64,000 bases of DNA, from the NCBI RefSeq assembly GCF_003201675.2, contig NZ_CP029287.2:930001-994000 (forward strand), read 5' to 3'. Of this stretch, positions 37,463-46,269 are shown piece after piece (the stretch's first letter is position 1; every line of letters begins with the position of its first letter). The stretch is from Metallosphaera hakonensis JCM 8857 = DSM 7519 (lineage in GTDB: Archaea > Thermoproteota > Thermoprotei_A > Sulfolobales > Sulfolobaceae). The notes below the pieces were generated by a model. It did no database searches and was not told the origin of the DNA. It saw nothing but the letters and a program-made list of their open reading frames with translations. The translations under genes were made by a program, and so were the position numbers.

Positions 37463-39265
37463 ATGAAAAGACTAGGTTCTATCTATGTAGTATTGGTAGT
37501 TTTTTTATTTTCCATATCCAGTTTAAGTTTGGCTAGCAGCGGAAGTCTATCCAGTGGCGGAAGCTATTACATTGAGACATCCTCTCCGCAGTATTCCATT
37601 TTACCAGGCTCACAGTTTGTTGAGCCCCTTAACACCAGCCTAAGTATTCCATTTGCAGTTCTTCTAAATTTCACCAACTATTCATCTCTGAACGAGGAGC
37701 TTCTGAGAGTTATCAATAACCGGGGTGAATATCTTTATCCCAATCAGTTTAGGCAATATTACTATCCGTCTGAGGCCTATATAAATAGCTTGGTGGCATA
37801 CTTGAATCAATACGGTATAACAGAGACCGGAGACTACGGTCTGATATTGACCTTCAATGGGACGGTGGGTGAGATAGAGCAAGCGTTCCATACTCAAATT
37901 AACGTATATTACTATCCATTTAAGGACATTTACTGGTTTGGAAAAGTAGGAATAGAGAACGTTGGCCCATTCTACTATTTCACCAACAATGTCACACCCT
38001 CTCTTCCATATTCTGTTGGAAAGTACGTTCTTGGCATAGTCGGAATAGATAGCATTGATCCTCACGTATATCAGGCTTTAAGGCAGGCTTGGAATATACC
38101 CATGATCAACGAGAGGGGACCCAGTGGACGTAACCTTATATCCTCAGCCATAATCACTCCTAACACCATTCTCCAGTACTTTAACTTCACAAAGCTCTAC
38201 AATCAAGGTATGACTGGGTCTGGATCCAAAATTGCCATTGAGGGAGTTCCAGAGTGCTACGTTAATACTACCGATATTCAGAGCTTTTGGACGTTATACG
38301 GAATAAATAGGACGGGTTCACTAAATGTGATTACTTTAGGAAATGATACCTCTGGAGGTCAATCTGGAGAGAACGAATTGGATGCTGAATACTCTGGTGC
38401 CTTTGCCCCAGGTTCAAACATATACGTAGTGTTCAGTGACGGATATGTAGGAGGCAAGGCATTGGTAGGAAACTCCCTGAATTACTACTACGAGTATTAT
38501 TACATGGCCAACTACATTAATCCTGACGTAGTCTCCATTTCTGTAACTTTGCCAGAGAGCTTTTTGGCAGCCTATTATCCAGCTATGCTCTACATGATAC
38601 ATAATGTAATGGTACAGTTTTCAGTTCAAGGCACATCCGTCCTAGCAGCCTCTGGAGACTGGGGATTTGAATCCGATCATCCTCCACCTAACTTCCACAT
38701 TGGTGTCTACAACACCATATGGTATCCAGAGTCTGATCCTCTAGTAACCTCTGTTGGTGGGATATTTCTCAATGCGACTTCCAATGGTTCCATTGCTTCA
38801 ATATCAGGATGGGACTACAGTACGGGAGGAAACAGTGTAGTATTTCCCGTTCAGACCTTCGAGCTGACCTCCCTTATTCCCTTTACTCCAGTTACTGGAA
38901 GGACATATCCTGATATAGCTTTCGTATCTGCAGGTGGATATAATATTCCTGAATTTGGATTCGGTCTCCCACTAGTATTTGAGGGCCAGATCTTCGTCTG
39001 GTATGGGACAAGCGGTGCAGCACCCATGACTGCTGGAATGATATCTCTTGTTGGGCATAGATTGGGTCCATTGAACTACGTTCTTTATCACATTTCGTAT
39101 TCTGGGGAAATATTGACTCCGCAGGGCATAATCGAAGGACAGCCTGCGTGGATACCAATAACCTCTGGCAACAATCCATTACCTGCGCATTACGGATGGA
39201 ATTATGTTACTGGACCTGGTACCTACAACGCCTACGCAATGGTCTATGATCTAGAGTTATACTAA
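37463..39265 (+). CDS. Secreted S53 (sedolisin-type) acid protease
   Basis: A 600-residue preproprotein. Residues 1-25 are a signal peptide and ~50-200 a kumamolisin-like prodomain. The catalytic pair is in G-E-N-E-L-D-A-E-Y (E303 and D307, the E-x3-D spacing of sedolisins). S-G-D-W-G holds the oxyanion Asp, and Y-G-T-S-G-A-A-P the nucleophile Ser. Near the C-terminus G-W-N-Y-V-T-G-P-G aligns with the usual G-x-D-x-x-T-G-x-G calcium-site segment but has Asn for Asp. It is expected to digest protein outside the cell at low pH. Confidence 0.9.
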   Translation: MKRLGSIYVVLVVFLFSISSLSLASSGSLSSGGSYYIETSSPQYSILPGSQFVEPLNTSLSIPFAVLLNFTNYSSLNEELLRVINNRGEYLYPNQFRQYYYPSEAYINSLVAYLNQYGITETGDYGLILTFNGTVGEIEQAFHTQINVYYYPFKDIYWFGKVGIENVGPFYYFTNNVTPSLPYSVGKYVLGIVGIDSIDPHVYQALRQAWNIPMINERGPSGRNLISSAIITPNTILQYFNFTKLYNQGMTGSGSKIAIEGVPECYVNTTDIQSFWTLYGINRTGSLNVITLGNDTSGGQSGENELDAEYSGAFAPGSNIYVVFSDGYVGGKALVGNSLNYYYEYYYMANYINPDVVSISVTLPESFLAAYYPAMLYMIHNVMVQFSVQGTSVLAASGDWGFESDHPPPNFHIGVYNTIWYPESDPLVTSVGGIFLNATSNGSIASISGWDYSTGGNSVVFPVQTFELTSLIPFTPVTGRTYPDIAFVSAGGYNIPEFGFGLPLVFEGQIFVWYGTSGAAPMTAGMISLVGHRLGPLNYVLYHISYSGEILTPQGIIEGQPAWIPITSGNNPLPAHYGWNYVTGPGTYNAYAMVYDLELY

Positions 39266-39685
39266 TCTATAAAGTCAATCTTTTTGTCAATTTTTTCTTT
39301 TCGAGTCAAGAATATTCGTGTTGTACCCCACACACCGGGAAGAGATAATATCCTTGATTTCCTTTCGGTCTGGTATTACATGAGCTACTTTTTCAGGTTT
39401 TGACTCTGAGATAGATACTGTGGTGAGAGGAACTAATGGGCATCTTGATCTTCCCTGAACCAATTGATGGACGATCCATCCACACTTTGTCTAACATGCA
39501 TAAGGTCTTCACGTCTCTTTACTGCACAGAGGAAAACTTCAGAGAGGAACGTATATGTTAAGTGAGAGTCTTACCTTGAAGTCTCAGGAAGTATAATTAG
39601 ATCTAAAGACTCAGAGGATATTTTAGAAACCTAGAAAATAATAAACTTATTTGGTCTATTCTACTTAGTTTATCTTTTATTTATA
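39266..39685. other. Non-coding gap
   Basis: No gene recognised. A 19-bp string aagtctcaggaagtataat (39579-39597) recurs at 58114-58132. A T-rich tract (ctttttgtcaattttttctt) directly after 39265 may terminate the protease transcript. Confidence 0.45.
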
Positions 39686-40570
39686 GTGGATTATGATTTT
39701 TTGATGAAGATACTGAAATATCTAGTGCCTTACATTGTATTGGGATCACTTCAATATAAATTCACTAAAGATGGTTTAGGTTATGCATCTCCGTTCGTTT
39801 TCATGAGTCTAAGATATCTAATTGGTGGGAGCATATTACTTCCCTTTGCAAAGAAAATAATGATAAATAAGGACATATTAATTTTGACCTTGCTAACTGT
39901 AACTAGCTCCGCCCTCTGGGCTATTGGACTCACTTACGTGGATCCATCGGAATCGGCTGTATTAAGTTACACCATGCCACTTTTCTCCATACCTATCGCC
40001 TTCTTCGTCGTCAAAGAGAAACTTAGACTCTTTGAAATCATTGGTGCGATAGTAGGGTTCGCTGGAGTAGCCATATATGGATTATCCTTGTCTGCTAGAC
40101 TTTCGTTGCTGGGCAGTCTGCTTACCATTATTAACGCAGTATTTTGGGCATCTTTCACCGTGTACTATAGGAAAATAAAGAACTTGGATCCACTCGTAGT
40201 TAACTCCTCTCAGTTGTTGTTGGGTTCACTGATTTTCCTAGTCTTAACGCCATTTGATTTCAGGTTAGTATCATCGTTGAACTTCCTTGGAGACTTACTC
40301 TTCTCCGCAATTCTAGGGGGAGGTGTTCTCTTCTACCTCTGGAACCTAATGCTTAGGGTCGAGAAGGTTGGGAAAGTCACCGTTATGGCCTTTTCCGTAC
40401 CAATCTCAAGTTCAGTTATTGACGAAGTTACAGGAGAAATTCAACTGAATCTTGAGAGCTATCTCGGTTTAGTCGTAATGGTTGCAGGTATCTTACTTTC
40501 TAGAAAAGACGAGTTTTTCCATAGAAAGAAGATTAGGCTTGAAAATTCAGATCAAAAATACAAATTATAG
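39686..40570 (+). CDS. EamA/DMT-family transporter
   Basis: About 290 residues with ten hydrophobic helices in two similar halves, as in EamA (RhaT/YdcZ-like) carriers. V-D-P-S-E-S-A-V-L-S-Y-T-M-P-L-F and the later L-W-N-L-M-L-R segment fit the family. The start may be GTG 39686 or ATG 39704; an A+T-rich box at about 39672-39683 favours the latter as a leaderless start. Probably exports a metabolite. Confidence 0.85.
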   Translation: MDYDFLMKILKYLVPYIVLGSLQYKFTKDGLGYASPFVFMSLRYLIGGSILLPFAKKIMINKDILILTLLTVTSSALWAIGLTYVDPSESAVLSYTMPLFSIPIAFFVVKEKLRLFEIIGAIVGFAGVAIYGLSLSARLSLLGSLLTIINAVFWASFTVYYRKIKNLDPLVVNSSQLLLGSLIFLVLTPFDFRLVSSLNFLGDLLFSAILGGGVLFYLWNLMLRVEKVGKVTVMAFSVPISSSVIDEVTGEIQLNLESYLGLVVMVAGILLSRKDEFFHRKKIRLENSDQKYKL

Positions 40571-40811
40571 TAAGTCTGATATCTTTTGAACTCTTGCTTA
40601 TATCACCAAATCTAGCAAAATAAGTTGAACATCTTTTAGAGCAAATTGAGGATTATATTTCGTTCATTCTTCATTGTAGAGAAATGAATAATGACAAAGA
40701 TATAACATAAGAGTCTATAGAATTTTTCTGGATAAACTTTCAATTCACAGTATTACTTTGAACATTGTTTAGATCAGATAACAGTTTACTCTATATCATT
40801 ATTCTTATTCC

Positions 40812-41546
40812 TTATTTTAACTGAGGACCCCACTTTAGCTTTTCTACTAAAACAATGTTTACATGCTTAAGGTTCTTATAATTGAGCCATAGAAATATCG
40901 CGGTCAAAAATGGCAAACCCACATACCCCACGTCGAGAAGCACTAACGCCATTCCTGTTACTACGATCGGTGCGTAATAGGAAAGAATACTGGCAATAGA
41001 TATACAACATGTACTTCCACTGACTATGCCGGCCAAGGGTAACCCTACCAGAGATACGTCTCTTCTCAACCCTCTTAATCTCCTTAACTCAGCGATGTTT
41101 CCTAAGACCAGAAGCCCTATAACTAGACCCATTACTAGAGAGAAAAAGCTCAAATCTAGGTAAAATTGAGAGTTTCCCATTGATATTGATGGGGAGAACA
41201 GAAGCCCAATTCCGTTGTTTAGTCCTATTGATTCCATGGGTGCGTAGGTGAGGCCGAATCCAGTGGACAGGGAAATCCCTAGTATCTTATCCAAGAGGAG
41301 ACTATATGCAAGGTAATGTACCGAAAGATAGGATAATAGTATGTACCAACCACTTCTAGACCGGAGAGAGGACAGAACCCCCCTTAGGGGATATCTGACC
41401 GTCAAGTAACAGATACCAAGCCAAAAGGCCAAACCCCCACCCAGCTGAGCGTAGAACTGGTTAAAAATGGGAGAATAGATAAAGAAAAGGAATCCAATTA
41501 AACAAAGAAAAATGTAAAATAAAGCTATCGTCTTCATATCCTTCAA
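40812..41546 (-). CDS. Membrane protein at the end of the sox operon
   Basis: A 244-residue protein with about six to seven membrane helices. It has a Cys pair in S-G-S-T-C-C-I-S-I-A-S-I-L. It overlaps soxI by 4 nt, so it is the last gene of the leftward oxidase operon. No known subunit matches; an assembly or copper/heme-delivery role is possible from context and from the Cys-Cys pair. Confidence 0.7.
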   Translation of the reverse strand: MKDMKTIALFYIFLCLIGFLFFIYSPIFNQFYAQLGGGLAFWLGICYLTVRYPLRGVLSSLRSRSGWYILLSYLSVHYLAYSLLLDKILGISLSTGFGLTYAPMESIGLNNGIGLLFSPSISMGNSQFYLDLSFFSLVMGLVIGLLVLGNIAELRRLRGLRRDVSLVGLPLAGIVSGSTCCISIASILSYYAPIVVTGMALVLLDVGYVGLPFLTAIFLWLNYKNLKHVNIVLVEKLKWGPQLK

Positions 41547-41977
41547 TCCTTGTAATATTCTTTATAAATAACGAAAATAAACGACGAGAAAAAGAGAATC
41601 ATCAGCCCCACTAGTAGACCAATGTTAAACTGAAAGGCCAAAATGTCCGTGAAGTATTGGGAAATGGCGTATGCGAGACCTATACCTGACACCAGTAGAA
41701 CGGGTAGAACCAATTTGGACGCGTCGGTCCTCCTTTGTTCTTGTATTGCCTCTGAATATCTAAATCTAATCGAGAAGAAAATTAGGGATCCCATGAACAC
41801 CCCAAACACACCGGACGCGCTGATATACATTAATCTCCAGAGATTCTCAACATATTGTGAGATTGGGGACTGAGCTAGGTAGCCCAGTGTACCGAAGTCA
41901 CCAATCCAGAGGAACACTAGGGCCATAATAATTATCGTGGAGACCCAAGCTGCTATATCAAGAGGTTTTAGTTTCAT
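41543..41977 (-). CDS. soxI: SoxI-like small membrane subunit
   Basis: A 144-residue protein with four predicted helices and two longer basic loops. Its place directly after the subunit II gene, with only 4 nt between, matches soxI of the SoxM supercomplex. Function in the complex is unknown. Identification rests on position and topology. Confidence 0.65.
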   Translation of the reverse strand: MKLKPLDIAAWVSTIIIMALVFLWIGDFGTLGYLAQSPISQYVENLWRLMYISASGVFGVFMGSLIFFSIRFRYSEAIQEQRRTDASKLVLPVLLVSGIGLAYAISQYFTDILAFQFNIGLLVGLMILFFSSFIFVIYKEYYKD

Positions 41978-41981
41978 GTTT

Positions 41982-42425
41982 TCACCCTGTGGAGTTAGTA
42001 ACTATCATGATTCCTTTCATAGTGTAATGACCTGGACCGCAGAACTCAGCACACCAGATATTATAAACTCCGGGTTGATTTACAAGGACATAGAGATCGT
42101 AAGTGTATCCGGGGATAGCCTGCATCTTCATACCCAACTGCACAATGTAAAATGCGTGAATCACGTCCGCTGACGTTAACTCGAACACGTAGGGCTTACC
42201 GGCCTGAATCACTACCTTATCGTAGGATACAGTACCATTGGGATAGATGAACTCCCAAACGTACTGTTTCGCAATCACCTTAATGGGAATTGCGGTTTCA
42301 TTAGATGGAATATATGAACCGTGGGTTATATCTCCGAGGTATTGAAAAGAAAGTGCCCCTAAAAATACCAAAATGGCTATGGCGAAAATTATGGTAGCTA
42401 TTTCCGCTATTCTTTCAGCTTTCAT
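41982..42425 (-). CDS. soxH: Cytochrome c oxidase subunit II-like protein with CuA site
   Basis: A 147-residue protein with one N-terminal membrane helix and a cupredoxin domain. The CuA ligands are visible: H in D-V-I-H-A-F-Y-I, and C-A-E-F-C-G-P-G-H-Y-T-M near the end (two Cys, His, Met). It accepts electrons and passes them to SoxM. It is short for subunit II, as in SoxH. Overlaps the cytochrome b gene by 4 nt. Confidence 0.92.
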   Translation of the reverse strand: MKAERIAEIATIIFAIAILVFLGALSFQYLGDITHGSYIPSNETAIPIKVIAKQYVWEFIYPNGTVSYDKVVIQAGKPYVFELTSADVIHAFYIVQLGMKMQAIPGYTYDLYVLVNQPGVYNIWCAEFCGPGHYTMKGIMIVTNSTG

Positions 42426-43948
42426 GACTCTTCGCCCCTAAGAGTGTATATTAAAACTAAGTAAGAGACTAGGAACATGTTTATCCCCGCTAGAAAGCCG
42501 AGCTCGAATTGATCGGCGAACAGATTGGTTAGGAGGAACATCTTGGTCGTAGTGTAAGCTATGAGACCCAGTGAGGCAAGTATGCTCAGATCCATCCCTA
42601 GGGAAACCGGCTTAGACAGGTTTATCGTTTCGGTTTGAGTAGAGACACTATTAGCGAAACCCAGCCTTTTCCCAACGTTAAAGGTTTCAGGTTCTGATTC
42701 GGCTCTTCTCTGTAACCACCTTAAAGTGGGGAAGAGGGCGAGGAACGACGCTACAAAGACTGTACCATCGACCTCAACTCCTATTGGTCCGATGTCTCTC
42801 CCAGGAGTTAGATATGCCCAAACGCTGTTAACAATAAACGATACGATGAACCCTACCCCTAAGGCAATCGAAGCGGGTCTCATGACGGGATGAGGAGACC
42901 TGTGACGAAACACGTACTGATCTATGAAGGGGAAAAGTAGAGTGATCCCTCCCCAAGTCAGGAATATCAATGACGCATCAGATGGTGATACTGACTTATA
43001 GAAGAAGTAGATGAACAGGAAATACCAGTCAGGTATGGGCGGGGTCTGAGCAGCTAAAGCGGGGTTGTACTCAGGCATCACATACTTTATCTGACCGCCG
43101 TTCAATGATATCTGGAATGGAAATGCGGACGCAATGAGAAATATTGCCCCAAACGTCATTAACATGGTAACCAGGATTATTCCGAAGGTCCTAGTTAAGG
43201 GTTGCAATTTCCAGTTGGGATCATTCCTAAGCTTTTCCTCATAGTCGTCTATCAACTCAGACCTGTCCTTTTCCTTTGTTAGTGGTGGAGTAATACCATG
43301 TTTCTCGAATATGTAGAGATGTAGACCAAGGACTAGTCCAATTAGAGCACCAACAATCCAATGAAAAACGAAGAACCTATCCACTAGTGGATCTACGCCA
43401 CTGGCTATACCAGGAAGTTGAGGTAGGAGAGTCATGGCTGCTATAAGGTTGCTCAACCCGAAAGGCATATAGGTGAAAAGATTTAGTCCTGTGGTTGTCG
43501 CAGTCCAGGATATTAGATTATATGGTAGCGAGTAACCCAGATATGCCTCTGTCAGGGTGAGCCCGGCTAAGATAGTCCCTACCATCCACATTATTTCTCT
43601 GGGTTTCCTGTAAGCTCCTACAATGAAATTCCTTGTCATATGCACGAGGAGTAGGAACACCATGGCATATGCCCCCCAGCTATGAAGACTGAAGAGAAGT
43701 GCACCTAGCGGAACGCTAGAGATTAGGTATGAGGTTGAAGCGTAGGGGTCTGCCGGGACGTAATAGAGAGCCACCAACATTCCAGTTACGACTTCAAATA
43801 GAAAGGAGGCTAAGACGAAGGAACCTAGCCAAAAATCTAACCTATATGCATACCTGGGGGCTTGTCTCAACGTGTGTCCGTAAATCCCTGTCCTCTCATC
43901 CAGCCACTCCAGAGCCCTGTCTAGCCACGACTCCTGCTCCTCCTGCAT
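42422..43948 (-). CDS. soxG: Cytochrome b of the SoxM supercomplex
   Basis: A 508-residue cytochrome b. Heme ligands lie in L-H-S-W-G-A-Y-A-M and L-V-H-M-T-R-N-F (helix B) and in F-H-W-I-V-G-A and G-L-H-L-Y-I-F-E (helix D). P-P-I-P-D-W-Y-F resembles the P-E-W-Y quinol-site loop but with D. Like soxG it has an extended C-terminal membrane part. It overlaps both neighbours, between Rieske and subunit II genes, so together they form a quinol-oxidising bc-type module. Confidence 0.92.
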   Translation of the reverse strand: MQEEQESWLDRALEWLDERTGIYGHTLRQAPRYAYRLDFWLGSFVLASFLFEVVTGMLVALYYVPADPYASTSYLISSVPLGALLFSLHSWGAYAMVFLLLVHMTRNFIVGAYRKPREIMWMVGTILAGLTLTEAYLGYSLPYNLISWTATTTGLNLFTYMPFGLSNLIAAMTLLPQLPGIASGVDPLVDRFFVFHWIVGALIGLVLGLHLYIFEKHGITPPLTKEKDRSELIDDYEEKLRNDPNWKLQPLTRTFGIILVTMLMTFGAIFLIASAFPFQISLNGGQIKYVMPEYNPALAAQTPPIPDWYFLFIYFFYKSVSPSDASLIFLTWGGITLLFPFIDQYVFRHRSPHPVMRPASIALGVGFIVSFIVNSVWAYLTPGRDIGPIGVEVDGTVFVASFLALFPTLRWLQRRAESEPETFNVGKRLGFANSVSTQTETINLSKPVSLGMDLSILASLGLIAYTTTKMFLLTNLFADQFELGFLAGINMFLVSYLVLIYTLRGEES

Positions 43949-44685
43949 TAGCTCACCCTCACGCAGGCTGGATTACTCGGGACAGAGTAGCTGTATCTTG
44001 GGTCATATATCAGGTTGTCTCTGGGTCTTCTCCTGGGTACTGCCTCCGAGAAATACGGAGCGTTAGTCCCTACGGCATATATGTCTCCAGTGCTTTCATC
44101 GTATTGCAATAAAACCATGGGCAATGGCCTAGGTGCCGGTCCCCCCACCACAACTCCTCCTTGATCCAATTGATACATGGATCCATGACATGGGCAGTGC
44201 AATATGGACGTCGAAGGGTTGAGGCCGGGATCGCTGGAACTGGGCACGAGCGCCTGGGCAGGCAATTGACAACCTAAGTGAACACACACGGCTGAGAAGG
44301 CGCATATGGATCCCTTAGGTCCCACTCCCACTATGTCCTTAAAGTTCGTGTTTATTCTAAATTGATTGGCGTAGGGGTTCTTGAACTCCACGTTTTTCAT
44401 GTTGTTTAACTTACTGAAGTCCACTAGGAAGCAAGGCTCGTCTGTAAGTGGGTATGCGAAGAAGTAGACTGGGCAGCTACCCTGGAGTTGTTTTATGTTT
44501 GCTACCTTATACCTTGGAAATCCCTCAAGGCCCTGCGAATTATTTGCCACTAAGTACTTGGGAGAGATGGATTTCAACTCGCCGTAATAGTAACCCATGT
44601 AGTCTAGGACTGGTGATACTAGGGGAGATACCGCAATGGCACCTCCCAAAATCAAACTAAGCCTAAGGAAGTCCCTTCTATCCAC
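43948..44685 (-). CDS. soxF: Rieske iron-sulfur protein with Tat-type signal
   Basis: A 245-residue Rieske protein. C-V-H-L-G-C and C-P-C-H-G-S carry the [2Fe-2S] ligands (Cys-His twice) and the disulfide Cys pair. The N-terminus D-R-R-D-F-L-R-L-S followed by a hydrophobic helix is a twin-arginine signal-anchor. It starts at GTG 44685; the 10 nt before are a direct repeat of the start region (gtggatagaa twice). It would transfer electrons from quinol to sulfocyanin. Confidence 0.93.
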   Translation of the reverse strand: MDRRDFLRLSLILGGAIAVSPLVSPVLDYMGYYYGELKSISPKYLVANNSQGLEGFPRYKVANIKQLQGSCPVYFFAYPLTDEPCFLVDFSKLNNMKNVEFKNPYANQFRINTNFKDIVGVGPKGSICAFSAVCVHLGCQLPAQALVPSSSDPGLNPSTSILHCPCHGSMYQLDQGGVVVGGPAPRPLPMVLLQYDESTGDIYAVGTNAPYFSEAVPRRRPRDNLIYDPRYSYSVPSNPACVRVS

Positions 44686-44790
44686 TTCTATCCACTATGA
44701 AATTAACGGGATTGAGCACTTATATCTATTCTATTAATACATTAGAAAATTTTATTTTTAAATAAAAAATAATTAATCATGACAAACTCC

Positions 44791-45381
44791 TCAGCTTACC
44801 ACGTACGGCGTAGTGACGTTCTGTGACACCACCAAGTTTACCCACATACCTGACTCTGCATGTCCAGATATACCGCAAGCTAACCAATAGGTTCCAGGAT
44901 TAATGGGACCATAAACTCCGACTGCAGTTTGGCCTGACGATATCCCTTGAATAGTATAAGCAGACGACGATGTACCGACGAAGAGTAAGATCTTTCCGTC
45001 ACTGGACAAATCAGCTGCGTTGGGGGTAGGGGTATCGTTCATTACTAGAAGTAGGTTATGTTGCAACGATTCTTGATTTGTGAATTTCAATTCAAGGCTG
45101 TAGCCTGCAGGAACGTAAATGGTCATTTGTCCAAACGAAGTTCCATTAAAATTAAATGTTGACGCGGAGGACAAAGCCACTAAGCTAATTACCACGGTCT
45201 TATTGGACGCAATAACTGGAAGTGTAACCTTTGTTGGCCCTGAAGTGGTAGTGGTATTAGACGTTGAGGGTGATGATAAGGTGTGAAATTGAACTATAGA
45301 GATAATTGCCGCGGAAAGAACTACTATAGCCACAATAAACGCTACCACATATGAGAACACGGGAGATACCGCTTTCTTCAT
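44791..45381 (-). CDS. soxE: Sulfocyanin, blue copper protein
   Basis: A 196-residue protein with an N-terminal membrane anchor (residues ~5-30), a Ser/Thr-rich linker and a cupredoxin domain. The type 1 copper ligands are visible: H in L-Q-H-N-L-L-L-V, and C, H, M in W-L-A-C-G-I-S-G-H-A-E-S-G-M. Sulfocyanin replaces cytochrome c in Sulfolobales and links the bc-like module with the oxidase on the outer face of the membrane. Confidence 0.93.
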   Translation of the reverse strand: MKKAVSPVFSYVVAFIVAIVVLSAAIISIVQFHTLSSPSTSNTTTTSGPTKVTLPVIASNKTVVISLVALSSASTFNFNGTSFGQMTIYVPAGYSLELKFTNQESLQHNLLLVMNDTPTPNAADLSSDGKILLFVGTSSSAYTIQGISSGQTAVGVYGPINPGTYWLACGISGHAESGMWVNLVVSQNVTTPYVVS

Positions 45382-46269
45382 GTAAAATCCTCATGATAAT
45401 TACGAATTCTGTTTTATAAATGTTATTTATAAATGCTCTGAAATCCTGCTTTGTGGATTACTCTAGTTCGTACGAGGACTTTAAGTTACCTCCGTCAAGC
45501 ATTGCTTTGGAGAAAGGGAAATGGAGATATACGCGAAAGATTTGGAGTATAGTAAGAAAGTAATCATCAGGTAATAGATTATGTTAGTTTACCATTTTTG
45601 GGAACTATTGAGACTCTGGAGGAAAGCAGAAACGTGAAATAGAACTCTATTTACGTAGAGGGATTCTATCCCCTCCGATCTCTCCATCTCTTTCTTGTTA
45701 AAGTGATGAGAGAAGGTTACTTAGAGCTCTAAAGTAAATCATGACTGGCTAGGTGTCCCTTGTAGATGCCGAGTGAACCCTATTTAAAACATCGTGGCAA
45801 ACAATTTTCAATGATCAATTATTTTGCAATCTTGAATGGTAGGGCTCTTTCTCGGAAACCCTATGGTTTAGTCTCGTTCTTATTACCTGATTTTATTATC
45901 TGAAGATGATTCTGGTCCTGTGGGATTGTTCCTTTGGAGAAGAGTTATTACCCCGTGATGGGTGGAGTTCTCTGGGTTTCTAGTGCTAGGGAACGTCCCC
46001 ACCAGCGAATTCCATAACGTAATGGAGAAGAGGTTGTTGAGGCGGTCTGAATCTGTTCTACTCATATAAACTGGAATAAAGAAGGTAACATAGTTAAATG
46101 GACAAAGTTAACTAAACAACAAAATATTTTTAAAAAATTAGACCATCTATAATATACATAATAAAAACTATAATAGCTTTTGAAGGTTTTATCTAGAATA
46201 GTTCATGATTATAGAAAAGTATATATCTAAACATTAATTCCCGTTAAAACGATCTATCATTGAGAATTG
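45382..46269. other. Divergent soxE-soxM control region
   Basis: Nearly 900 bp with no supported gene (a 60-codon ORF at 45883 looks like chance). It separates divergent sox operons, so promoters for both should lie here. A box aaaagtatatatctaaac (46214-46231) lies about 45 nt before the soxM ATG. Confidence 0.5.

Noticed and set aside
45883-46065. 60-codon ORF in the soxE-soxM gap
   Set aside because: No start signal and low-complexity composition; it looks like a chance frame in a long control region.
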